Part shown: positions 9,728-16,859 of the stretch, piece after piece
Numbering within the stretch: the first letter of the stretch is position 1
Layout of the letters: each line of letters starts with the position of its first letter
Assembly (NCBI RefSeq): GCF_000316035.1
Contig: NZ_ANHX01000004.1
Location: 354,502-418,501, forward strand
Source of the DNA: Paenibacillus sp. PAMC 26794
GTDB lineage: Bacteria > Bacillota > Bacilli > Paenibacillales > Paenibacillaceae
Direction of reading: 5' to 3'
DNA length: 64,000 bases
The notes under the pieces: model-generated
Databases searched by the model: none
Seen by the model: the letters and a program-made list of their open reading frames with translations, nothing else
Told to the model about the DNA's origin: nothing
Position numbers and translations under genes: made by a program

Positions 9728-10843
9728 ATGAAAGACCCAAGAATTCAAAAGCTTGCAGCAAACCTGGTGGGCTATTCAGTAGATGTACAATCTGGTGAAA
9801 ATGTATTGGTTGAGATGATTGGATCGGAACGTGATCTGATTAACGCCATTATTGAAGAGGTAGGCAAAAAAGGTGGTAACGTCTTTGTACAGTTGACTGA
9901 TAAAACCGTACAGCGTGCGATGCTGAAAAATGCCACAGAAGAAATGATGAAAACATGGGCAGAGATTGATCTGAACCGTATGAAACAGATGGATTGTTAT
10001 ATCGGTATTCGTGCGGGAGAAAATGTGAATGATCTGTCTGATGTGCCGGAAGAAAAAATGAAAATGTACAATGCATTGTACTCCCACCCGGTACATAGTG
10101 AACAACGTGTCAAACATACGAAATGGGTTGTACTTCGTTACCCTAACGCAAGTATGGCGCAACTCGCCAATACAAGTACAGAAGCGTTCGAAGATTTCTA
10201 CTTCGACGTATGTAACCTGGATTACGCCAAAATGGACAAAGCGCAGGACTCGCTCGCTAACCTGATGAAGCGGACGGACAAAGTTCGTATTACCGGACCA
10301 GGAACAGAGCTGAACTTCTCCATTAAAGATATCGGTGCAGAGAAATGTTCTGGCCAAAAAAATATCCCGGATGGCGAAGTGTACACTGCCCCTGTGCGTA
10401 ATTCCGTGAACGGAACGATTAGTTATAACACGCCAACGCTGTATAACGGAGTGACATTTGAAAATATCAAGTTCACGTTCAAGGATGGCAAAATCGTTGA
10501 AGCGACAAGCAACGATACAGAGCGTTTGAATGAAATCCTGAATTCGGATGAGGGTGCTCGTCATATTGGTGAATTTGCGATTGGATTTAACCCGCATATT
10601 CTGCATCCGATGAAAGATATCCTGTTCGATGAGAAAATCGCAGGCAGCTTACACTTTACACCAGGTCAGGCTTACGAAGAAACAGACAATTTTAACCGCT
10701 CTTCCATCCACTGGGATCTGGTGTTAATCCAGCGTCCAGATTATGGCGGCGGAGAAATTTATTTTGACGATGTGTTGATTCGTAAAGACGGTATCTTTGT
10801 TATTCCTGAGTTGGAATGCCTGAATCCGGACCGTTTGAAGTAG
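9728..10843 (+). CDS. M29-family metallo-aminopeptidase (AmpS/PepS type)
   Basis: Cytoplasmic metal-dependent exopeptidase that removes N-terminal residues from peptides. The 371 aa protein reads as an M29 (thermophilic metalloprotease) member throughout. The C-terminal part carries the expected metal-site candidates: a Glu in HIGEFAIG, a Glu and Asn cluster in AYEETDNFNRSS followed by IHWDLV with conserved His and Asp, then GGGEIYFDD and a closing KDGIFV. It is slightly shorter than AmpS (about 410 aa) but intact. The start is set by AGGAGG 12 bases upstream. Single gene between two non-related genes. Confidence 0.93.
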   Translation: MKDPRIQKLAANLVGYSVDVQSGENVLVEMIGSERDLINAIIEEVGKKGGNVFVQLTDKTVQRAMLKNATEEMMKTWAEIDLNRMKQMDCYIGIRAGENVNDLSDVPEEKMKMYNALYSHPVHSEQRVKHTKWVVLRYPNASMAQLANTSTEAFEDFYFDVCNLDYAKMDKAQDSLANLMKRTDKVRITGPGTELNFSIKDIGAEKCSGQKNIPDGEVYTAPVRNSVNGTISYNTPTLYNGVTFENIKFTFKDGKIVEATSNDTERLNEILNSDEGARHIGEFAIGFNPHILHPMKDILFDEKIAGSLHFTPGQAYEETDNFNRSSIHWDLVLIQRPDYGGGEIYFDDVLIRKDGIFVIPELECLNPDRLK

Positions 10844-10880
10844 GAACAGGATTTTTCTGTTGCTAGGAAAGCGGATTCAC

Positions 10881-10913
10881 GGTATCATGTAGTGGTAATT
10901 AATAGATGATACC
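10881..10913. promoter_or_regulatory. Inverted repeat upstream of the HPr-like gene
   Basis: GGTATCAT and ATGATACC form a perfect 8-base inverted repeat separated by 17 bases, centred about 43 bases before the HPr-like start. Its form suits an operator, but no regulator is identified. Confidence 0.35.
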
Positions 10914-10939
10914 AATAGTAAAAAGACGGAGGGATTCCT

Positions 10940-11185
10940 ATGTCGAGTAATAATGTAGCTGTAGTGGAAATTGCTCAAACAGCAGGCAAGTTTACTTCTT
11001 CAATCGTGCTTCATTCGGAGAACAAGTATATCGATGTAAAAAGTATTCTCGGATTGTTTACAACGCTGATCAGCACGCACAGCTATGAACTGCATGTTCA
11101 TGGTCCAGATGCAGTTGAAGCGAAAGCAGCCATGTCAGAAGTATTTGCCAAGCATGGACTGAATGTAAGCATCGCATCTGAGTAA
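10940..11185 (+). CDS. HPr-like protein lacking the phosphorylatable histidine
   Basis: Small 81 aa protein of the HPr fold. Its residues 14-39 (TAGKFTSSIVLHSENKYIDVKS then ILGL is the matching stretch, quoted here in outline) align without gaps to the HPr region ending in the Ser46 motif KSIMG; KSILG with Ser35 is kept. The protein begins almost at the position of HPr His15, so the first strand and the His-Ala-Arg-Pro phosphorylation loop are absent. It therefore cannot act as a normal PTS phosphocarrier. A regulatory role through Ser phosphorylation, as for Crh, is possible but speculative. GGAGGGATTCCT precedes the ATG, which argues against a missed upstream start. A strong terminator follows. 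Confidence 0.8.
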   Translation: MSSNNVAVVEIAQTAGKFTSSIVLHSENKYIDVKSILGLFTTLISTHSYELHVHGPDAVEAKAAMSEVFAKHGLNVSIASE

Positions 11186-11199
11186 TAGCTCTCAAGAAG

Positions 11200-11232
11200 C
11201 ACCTCTGCCTTTTTTGGCAGGGGTGTTTTTTT
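11200..11232 (+). terminator. Terminator after the HPr-like gene
   Basis: CACCTCTGCC / GGCAGGGGTG stem with a T6 loop, then seven T. Confidence 0.92.
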
Positions 11233-11331
11233 GGCATGGAATGCGCTGAATGCACATCTGGAGGTGACTGGAATAGGAGGATTAAGCTTCAACAAAAGGC
11301 TTAACTTTGTGGGCTTATTTTGGTCGGGTTC

Positions 11332-11360
11332 TTGTATTAGCTCTTCATTTCGTCTAATAT
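11332..11360 (+). promoter_or_regulatory. Promoter of ylaN
   Basis: TTGTAT, a 17-base spacer and TAATAT, about 50 bases upstream of the ylaN start. Confidence 0.65.
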
Positions 11361-11411
11361 TAGAGGTAGAACGTCTTTACGCGATTTTTGGGACATAGGG
11401 GGGAAAAATGC

Positions 11412-11705
11412 ATGACTTCATCTGATCTGCAGGACCAGCTGAATTTGAAAGCGATCAGTCTTCTTCAAGAAGATGCAGATAAAATACAGAAGCTTATTGA
11501 AGTACAGATGGAGAATCTGGCTACCCGCTACTGCCCTCTCTATGAGGAAGTATTGGATACACAGATGTATGGGTTCTCCAAAGAAGTTGATTTTGCTGTT
11601 CGTGCAGGGCTCCTTCCAGAAGGTGCAGGTAAGCAGCTGGTTAGCGCGCTTGAGCGGAATTTGGCAATTCTATATGAAGCCTTGAACAAGAAGAATGAGC
11701 AATAG
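11412..11705 (+). CDS. ylaN: YlaN (UPF0358) family protein
   Basis: 97 aa, with the family core QMENLATRYCPLYEEVLDTQ, the matching DFAVRAGLL segment and a helical C-terminus. In B. subtilis YlaN is essential under iron limitation and has been reported to bind the ferric uptake regulator Fur and relieve repression; that role is taken from the family, not seen here. The ATG at 11412 is preferred to an in-frame TTG 24 bases upstream because GGGGGGAAAA lies just before it. In B. subtilis ylaN sits beside ftsW; here ftsW is about 2 kb away on the other strand, so the neighbourhood is partly kept. Confidence 0.92.
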   Translation: MTSSDLQDQLNLKAISLLQEDADKIQKLIEVQMENLATRYCPLYEEVLDTQMYGFSKEVDFAVRAGLLPEGAGKQLVSALERNLAILYEALNKKNEQ

Positions 11706-11733
11706 CCTGCAAATGCGCGGGTCAGAATAGAAG

Positions 11734-11763
11734 GCATGCAGGCGTTTATGCATGCTTTTTTTG
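11734..11763 (+). terminator. Terminator of ylaN
   Basis: GCATGCA / TGCATGC stem, 8-base loop, then eight T. Confidence 0.9.
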
Positions 11764-11891
11764 TGCATTTGAACGGGGATGGGATGAAAGCCAGCCGGAA
11801 GGCGTATACAAGCAAAGAGACAGCTCCAAATGTATATTGTGGCTGCCTCCCGTGACTTGTTTATTTTAATGGTGACTACGTGAGGGCCTGG

Positions 11892-12971
11892 TTACACCAG
11901 GAAGAAAGATACTCCCAGAATAATATATACCACGAGCAGGAGTAAACCTTCGTACCAATTCGTTGAACCATCTTGGGTAATGGACTTCGCAATAAATACG
12001 GATACGCCGATGGCGACCAACTCAATCGTTGTAAATACGATATCCATGGTTCTGCCTGTGAAGTAGCTGACAAAAATCAGCACAGGAGCAACGAAGAGCG
12101 CAATCTGCAGGCTGCTGCCGACCGCAATTTCAACGGCGGCTCCAATTTTATTTTTCATGGCAAGCATGATGGCTGCACTGTGTTCGGCCGCATTACCGAT
12201 GATGGCCACAAGGAATGCACCAACAAACAGTTCACTAAGTCCAAATTCCGAAGTGAAGACTTCGAGCGTGCCCACCAGCCATTCACTGACGAAGGCAACC
12301 ATGACTGTTGCGAGCACCAGGTAGAGAATAGATTTTTTCTTGGACCACGCCGGAGCATGCTCATGAGGTAGCTCTTCATCGCGATCCTCAGTGACGTCTG
12401 CGAGGTAGTTCTTATGCGTCACCATGGAGAATAGTAACCAGGCGATATACGCGAGAATGAGCAACCCGGCCACGATGAGACTAAGTGTATTCGTGTCTTT
12501 CTGTGTAATGGAATGTGTATTGAGAAAGACTGCCGGAATAAACAGGGCAATGATGGCAACAATCATCAGGGAACCATTCAGACCTGCGAGTGAAACATTA
12601 TAATTCTGAATTTTGAACTTGAGTCCTCCGGCAAAAATACTTAACCCGAGCACTAACAGCAAATTTCCGATGATGGAACCTGTCAAACTTGCCTTGACCA
12701 TGTCGAACAGTCCCTCTTTGACGAGGAAAATGGCGATGATCAATTCGGCGGCATTGCCGAAAGTCGCATTCAGGAATCCACCCAGCCGCTGTCCGGCATA
12801 GTGGGCCACATTTTCGGTGGCTCTGCCTAAAAAACCGGCCACAAAAATAACCGAAATGGCTGAAATCACGAACTGTAGAATCGAATCCCATTTCATGTAG
12901 TGGGCGATGGCACTGAGTGCAAAGAACGCAATCAGCAAAATGGATGAAATCCGGTTTCTCACAACAAACAC
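11892..12971 (-). CDS. CAX-type calcium/cation:proton antiporter
   Basis: Integral membrane exchanger of 359 aa that probably exports Ca2+ (or another cation) in exchange for protons. About eleven hydrophobic segments are visible. The two alpha-repeat signature motifs are present: FGNAAELI near residue 71 and IGNAAEHSAA near residue 262, the acidic residues forming the ion site. A short charged loop (EDRDEELPHEHAP) with His and acidic residues separates the two halves. Length and layout fit the CAX family (B. subtilis YfkE, ChaA). It stands alone, convergent with ylaN and divergent from the Asp23-family gene. The cation cannot be determined from sequence. Confidence 0.93.
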   Translation of the reverse strand: MFVVRNRISSILLIAFFALSAIAHYMKWDSILQFVISAISVIFVAGFLGRATENVAHYAGQRLGGFLNATFGNAAELIIAIFLVKEGLFDMVKASLTGSIIGNLLLVLGLSIFAGGLKFKIQNYNVSLAGLNGSLMIVAIIALFIPAVFLNTHSITQKDTNTLSLIVAGLLILAYIAWLLFSMVTHKNYLADVTEDRDEELPHEHAPAWSKKKSILYLVLATVMVAFVSEWLVGTLEVFTSEFGLSELFVGAFLVAIIGNAAEHSAAIMLAMKNKIGAAVEIAVGSSLQIALFVAPVLIFVSYFTGRTMDIVFTTIELVAIGVSVFIAKSITQDGSTNWYEGLLLLVVYIILGVSFFLV

Positions 12972-13145
12972 CTCGGTTATAAATTATTTTGTTTTGAATT
13001 GCATTGTAAATCGCTTATGAGATTATTTTCATATTTCAATATAACCAAATGGTGGTAGGTTGTAAACGCATCTTTTTGAGTTTAATTTGCTTTTTGGGGT
13101 GGAAAGGATTTAAAATACGAGTAACGAAGTGAAGGAGGATGTGGC

Positions 13146-13508
13146 ATGGCAGAACAACTTCAACTGGAGAGCGGAAACATCCGGATTGCCGATGACGTGG
13201 TTGCAAAAATTGCCGGAATGGCTGCAATGGAAACACCCGGAATTGCCGCAATGTCTGGAGGATTGTCAGAGGGCTGGGCGAAGCGACTCAGCGGTAAAAA
13301 CGTACAGAAAGGCGTGAGCGTTGAGGTCGGCCAGCTGGAAGCAGCCATTGACCTGCGCATCATCGTCCTGTACGAAACCCCGATTCATGAAGTTTCCCGT
13401 ATGCTTCAGCAGAATGTAAGAGAAGCGGTAGAGACCATGACCGGATTACGCGTGGTTGAAGTCAATGTAAAGGTAGAAGGCGTATCTTTCAAAGGCGACG
13501 ATCTGTAG
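13146..13508 (+). CDS. Asp23/Gls24 family envelope-stress protein
   Basis: 120 aa member of the Asp23 (alkaline shock protein) family: the sequence runs from GNIRIADDVVAKIAGMAAMETPGI through LRIIVLYETPIHEVSRMLQ to VVEVNVKVEGV, covering the whole domain. Asp23 proteins assemble at the cytoplasmic face of the membrane and relate to cell envelope stress; the biochemical role is unclear. The ATG follows AAGGAGGATGTGGC. In B. subtilis a family member (yloU) lies just before fakA; that slot here is empty, so this gene may be a relocated or separate paralogue. Convergent with ftsW across a shared terminator. Confidence 0.9.
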   Translation: MAEQLQLESGNIRIADDVVAKIAGMAAMETPGIAAMSGGLSEGWAKRLSGKNVQKGVSVEVGQLEAAIDLRIIVLYETPIHEVSRMLQQNVREAVETMTGLRVVEVNVKVEGVSFKGDDL

Positions 13509-13588
13509 AAATCGCAATCCGCAATGGAGGACAGAGCTACATTGACCTGTTCTCCATCTTGATAGACAGAATTGTAAAGAGTACACAG

Positions 13589-13626
13589 AAAAAGGCTGCG
13601 CATCCATTCGATGCACAGCCTTTTTT
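13589..13626. terminator. Bidirectional terminator between the Asp23-family gene and ftsW
   Basis: AAAAGGCTGCGCATC / GATGCACAGCCTTTTTT: a stem flanked by A-run and T-run, usable from both convergent genes. Confidence 0.88.
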
Positions 13627-13637
13627 GTGTTGTTTTT

Positions 13638-14927
13638 TTATCGAATCCGACGGATGGATTCCCGTGAACGAAGAGCAGGAGAGGTACGAGTCTGTGTCTG
13701 TACAGTCACGGACTTCGTTTTCTCTTCCTTGATCACGTCCAGATTGTTGGTGCGTGAGATGCTGAGCAGAATGCCCATGGCAACCATCATTACAAAGAGT
13801 GAGGTACCCCCATAACTGATAAACGGAAGCGTAACCCCCGTCACCGGAATGGTCTGAGTTACACCACCGATGTTGATAAATGCCTGAATCGCGATTAGTC
13901 CCATGATACCTATACCGACCAATGTTCCGAATGGATCGGGACAGCGGAGAGAGACAATAATTCCGCGCCAGATGAAGTACAGGTAAACGAGCAGGAATAA
14001 TGCACTTCCGATGAATCCGAGTTCTTCCCCAATTACGGAGAAAATAAAGTCATTATACGCATTTGGCAAATAATGCAGCTTCATCGTACCTTGTCCAATC
14101 CCGGAACCTGTCATGCCACCATCACCAATGGCAACAAGGGAACGGTAGAGGTTAAGACTTCCGCCATTAATATCGGATAATGGATTCAAGAAAGCTTGAA
14201 TACGTCCGATCTTGTAGTTCTGCTCCGCAGTAACTGCTGTTGTAGCAGTCGTCGTGTCGGAAGGTGACATGGAAGAGAACAAGGAATTCGCTCCGAACGC
14301 CAGTGCCCCACCGAGTACAACCAGTAGAATGGAGCCCATGATATGTTTCATACTGGCTCCACCGGCATAGATCAAGAGACCACAGGTGGACACCAGAATG
14401 AAGGTGGTACCAAAGTCTGGTTGCAGCATAATCAGTCCTGCGATGAATCCAACGATGAACAAGACGGGAAAATACCCTGTCTTGAAAACTCTGAATTTCT
14501 CACCTTTTTTGGTGATAAGAGCAGAGAGATATAGAATGATCGCAATTTTGGCGAATTCCGCAGGCTGAAGACTGAAACCAAAAATGTGAATCCAGCTTCG
14601 TGCACCGTTCAATACTGCACCTGAGATCAAAACAATCACCAGCATGACCGTAGTGAGCAGGAAAAAGGGTGCATAGAGCTTTTTGTACTTGTTGAAGCGG
14701 ATATTCATGGCAAAAAACATGCCAAATAGACCGATAATCGCCCACATAAGTTGTTTTTTCGTGAAGAACAGGGCATCATTGTTAAATCTTTCGTTTGCGA
14801 TTGCAATGCTGGAACTGGAGCTGAATACCATCACCAGTCCAAAGCCCACCAACAATAAAGTGAGGATTAGCAGTTGAAAATCCGGCGTGCCTCTCTTCGT
14901 TTTCGTTTGGGCCGTTTGTTGTTTCAT
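13638..14927 (-). CDS. ftsW: FtsW/RodA/SpoVE family peptidoglycan glycosyltransferase (FtsW)
   Basis: SEDS-family membrane glycosyltransferase of 429 aa that polymerises lipid II at the division septum with its partner class B PBP. About ten membrane segments are visible. Family motifs include NGARSWIHIFGFSLQPAEFAK near residue 107, GDGGMTGSGIGQG near 266, EELGF and the closing PFISYGGTS. A basic cytoplasmic tail ends the protein. Assignment to FtsW rather than RodA or SpoVE rests on overall likeness and on the proximity of ylaN, as in the ylaN-ftsW order of B. subtilis. It lies 13 bases after the yugN-like gene and is probably transcribed with it. Confidence 0.88.
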   Translation of the reverse strand: MKQQTAQTKTKRGTPDFQLLILTLLLVGFGLVMVFSSSSSIAIANERFNNDALFFTKKQLMWAIIGLFGMFFAMNIRFNKYKKLYAPFFLLTTVMLVIVLISGAVLNGARSWIHIFGFSLQPAEFAKIAIILYLSALITKKGEKFRVFKTGYFPVLFIVGFIAGLIMLQPDFGTTFILVSTCGLLIYAGGASMKHIMGSILLVVLGGALAFGANSLFSSMSPSDTTTATTAVTAEQNYKIGRIQAFLNPLSDINGGSLNLYRSLVAIGDGGMTGSGIGQGTMKLHYLPNAYNDFIFSVIGEELGFIGSALFLLVYLYFIWRGIIVSLRCPDPFGTLVGIGIMGLIAIQAFINIGGVTQTIPVTGVTLPFISYGGTSLFVMMVAMGILLSISRTNNLDVIKEEKTKSVTVQTQTRTSPALRSRESIRRIR

Positions 14928-14940
14928 CGTTTGGCCCAGC

Positions 14941-15288
14941 CTATGCTTCCAGCAGTTCTTTAAGCTGCTGTAATTTTTGGGCTGCCAGCTTCACGACTGG
15001 TTGCGGAACGGAAGAGTCATAATCCAGGCCGTGAGGGAAGGTGGCTTTGCCAAGGTATACTGCTTCAACAGCAAGAACGGTATCCGGTTTTTCCAATTTG
15101 CCTTCTACAGCGCGGGTATTAATGCGTACAAAGTATTCTGAGTTGGTTTGTTCATCTTCAATTTTGTAGTCGTATGTAGCACGGTAATATTCCCATTGCC
15201 ACCGGACAAATCCGACTTTCTCGGCGCTCTCATCCAGGTATGCCAAGTCGCTCTTCAAGCCATCCAAGCCTGTATTCTCAAAAATCAT
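14941..15288 (-). CDS. YugN-like family protein
   Basis: 115 aa protein similar to B. subtilis YugN: it begins MIFENTGLDGL and continues through VGFVRWQWEYYRATYDYKIED and a Leu/Gln-rich C-terminal helix. Function is unknown in the family. No signal sequence or membrane segment. The start is preceded by GAGGAGGATCAAACGCTT, a strong ribosome binding site. ftsW follows after 13 bases, so the two likely share a transcript from the divergent intergenic region 15289-15498. Confidence 0.8.
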   Translation of the reverse strand: MIFENTGLDGLKSDLAYLDESAEKVGFVRWQWEYYRATYDYKIEDEQTNSEYFVRINTRAVEGKLEKPDTVLAVEAVYLGKATFPHGLDYDSSVPQPVVKLAAQKLQQLKELLEA

Positions 15289-15498
15289 AAGCGTTTGATC
15301 CTCCTCATAAGCTTCCGAGTATAATTTCTCGAGTATTTCTCTAGTTCATGATAGTATGTTTCCCCTTCCCGTGCAAGCTTTCCAAGGGTGTTTCGTATCG
15401 GTTTTCTTCCAATTCTGCTACAATATACAGCAATAGGTTTGAAGAGGAAGGTTCGGGCTTGATCCAAGTCCCGTTCAAGATTGAAAGGGTGGAGAGAC

Positions 15499-16668
15499 AT
15501 GACTAATAATATATGGTGGGAAGATCTGCAGATCCACATGGTGGAATGGCGGCGTCACCTTCATCGCAATCCTGAGGTTTCCTTTCATGAGGAGAAGACA
15601 TCTTCTTTTATAGCGGATATGTTGGAGAGTTTTGGTGTTGAAGTGAGGCGTCATGTTGGTGGTCACGGGGTCATCGGTACCATTCGTGGGGACAAGCCGG
15701 GTCCTGTCGTCATGCTGCGAGCTGACATGGATGCACTTCCAATTCAGGATGAAAAGAATATCGAGTATGCATCACAACAAGCAGGAGCGATGCATGCATG
15801 CGGCCACGATGGTCATATCTCAATCTTGCTCGGTACGGCATTGTATTTTAGCCGTCACAAGCAGGAGATCCAAGGAGAGATTCGCTTTTTGTTCCAGCCA
15901 GCAGAAGAACTGCTTCCGGGCGGTGCAGTTCAGGTCATTGCGGATGGTGCGCTTGAAGGTGTCGATGTCATATATGGCATTCATCTGTGGACCCCGCTGC
16001 CTGTAGGTGTTGTTGCCAGTAAAGCAGGACCGATGATGGCGGCGGCGGACGATTTTTACATTGAAATCAAAGGCAAAGGTGGACATGGCGGGATGCCACA
16101 ATCCACGATAGACAGTCTTATCGCGGGTTCTGCGCTTGTGATGCAGCTTCAGACCGTTGTCAGTCGTTCGGTGGATCCATTGCAACCCGCGGTGCTGACC
16201 ATTGGTACAATGCAGGCGGGCTCGGCTCAGAATGTAATTGCAGAGCAATGCAAAATGAGCGGCACGGTAAGAACGTTTGATGAAGAGACCCGAAACGGGA
16301 TGAAAGAGCGCGTGCTTACCATGGTAGCCCAGACAGGGGCAGCATATGGGGCAGAGACGCAAGTGAAATATATTATGGGATATCCGCCTGTGGTGAATAA
16401 TGAACAGGAGACAGCACGTTTCTTCAGAGAAGCTACAGAATTATTTGGGGCAGAACGAGTGCAAGCTTCCCCGATGCTGATGCCAGCGGAAGATTTTGCT
16501 TATTATCTGCAGAAGGTTCCAGGGTGCTTTATGTTTGTTGGAGCAGGCAACCCGGATAAAAATGCGATCTATCCGCATCATCATCCGATGTTTGATTTTG
16601 ATGAAGACGCGATGCAGACGGCTGTGAGATTATTTATCGCCATGGCCAAGGGTTACACAGCCGAATGA
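15499..16668 (+). CDS. M20-family amidohydrolase (aminoacylase / N-acyl amino acid deacetylase type)
   Basis: Cytoplasmic metal-dependent hydrolase of 389 aa that cleaves N-acyl groups from amino acids or related amides. The M20D pattern is clear: RRHLHRNPEVSFHE at the N-terminus, RADMDALPI with metal and catalytic Asp near 78, HACGHDGH near 102 with Cys and His ligands, QPAEELLPGG with the catalytic Glu, the dimerisation lid GKGGHGGMPQ near 197, and the closing PAEDFAYY and HHHPMFDFDE metal ligands. The exact substrate (hippurate, N-acetyl amino acids, N-acetyl-cysteine) is open. The ATG at 15499 with GGTGGAGAG is preferred to the TTG at 15481. A strong terminator follows, so it seems to be a single gene. 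Confidence 0.93.
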   Translation: MTNNIWWEDLQIHMVEWRRHLHRNPEVSFHEEKTSSFIADMLESFGVEVRRHVGGHGVIGTIRGDKPGPVVMLRADMDALPIQDEKNIEYASQQAGAMHACGHDGHISILLGTALYFSRHKQEIQGEIRFLFQPAEELLPGGAVQVIADGALEGVDVIYGIHLWTPLPVGVVASKAGPMMAAADDFYIEIKGKGGHGGMPQSTIDSLIAGSALVMQLQTVVSRSVDPLQPAVLTIGTMQAGSAQNVIAEQCKMSGTVRTFDEETRNGMKERVLTMVAQTGAAYGAETQVKYIMGYPPVVNNEQETARFFREATELFGAERVQASPMLMPAEDFAYYLQKVPGCFMFVGAGNPDKNAIYPHHHPMFDFDEDAMQTAVRLFIAMAKGYTAE

Positions 16669-16685
16669 CTTTAGATGGAGTTGGG

Positions 16686-16724
16686 CATCCTGTTCATACC
16701 GAGGTATGGGCAGGATGTTTTTTT
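16686..16724 (+). terminator. Terminator of the M20 amidohydrolase gene
   Basis: CATCCTG / CAGGATG outer stem and CATACC / GGTATG inner stem, followed by seven T. Confidence 0.92.
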
Positions 16725-16742
16725 GTGGATTTTATAGATGTT

Positions 16743-16838
16743 GTTCAAAAAGTCCACTTTTCGGTACTGAAAACTAGACTTTTTGAACGTGCACTTAAAG
16801 TGGTTCATTTTCGGAAGCTGCCGGAACTGGACTTTTTT
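16743..16838. repeat. Intergenic inverted repeat before the XPB helicase gene
   Basis: GTTCAAAAAGTC (16743-16754) and GACTTTTTGAAC (16777-16788) are perfect 12-base inverted copies around a 22-base loop. A second, imperfect palindrome (AAAGTGGTTC ... GAACTGGACTTTT with an inner TTCGGAAGCTGCCGGAA) follows up to the helicase ribosome binding site. It resembles dispersed intergenic palindromes, but no second copy was found in this window. Confidence 0.6.
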
Positions 16839-16859
16839 GGTGATAGGAGGAAGGCTCGA

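Noticed and set aside
9776..10606. 276-codon antisense ORF over the aminopeptidase gene
   Set aside because: Antisense shadow rich in Phe, His and Ile, with no family likeness.
15285..15539. 84-codon minus-strand ORF whose stop overlaps the yugN-like start
   Set aside because: The overlap hints at coupling, but the ORF overlaps the M20 gene start and fills the divergent promoter region, the yugN-like gene has its own strong ribosome binding site, and the product is unrecognised.
16665..16859. 65-codon N-terminal extension of the XPB helicase
   Set aside because: It would overlap the M20 stop, a strong terminator and an inverted repeat; the ATG at 16860 has an excellent ribosome binding site.
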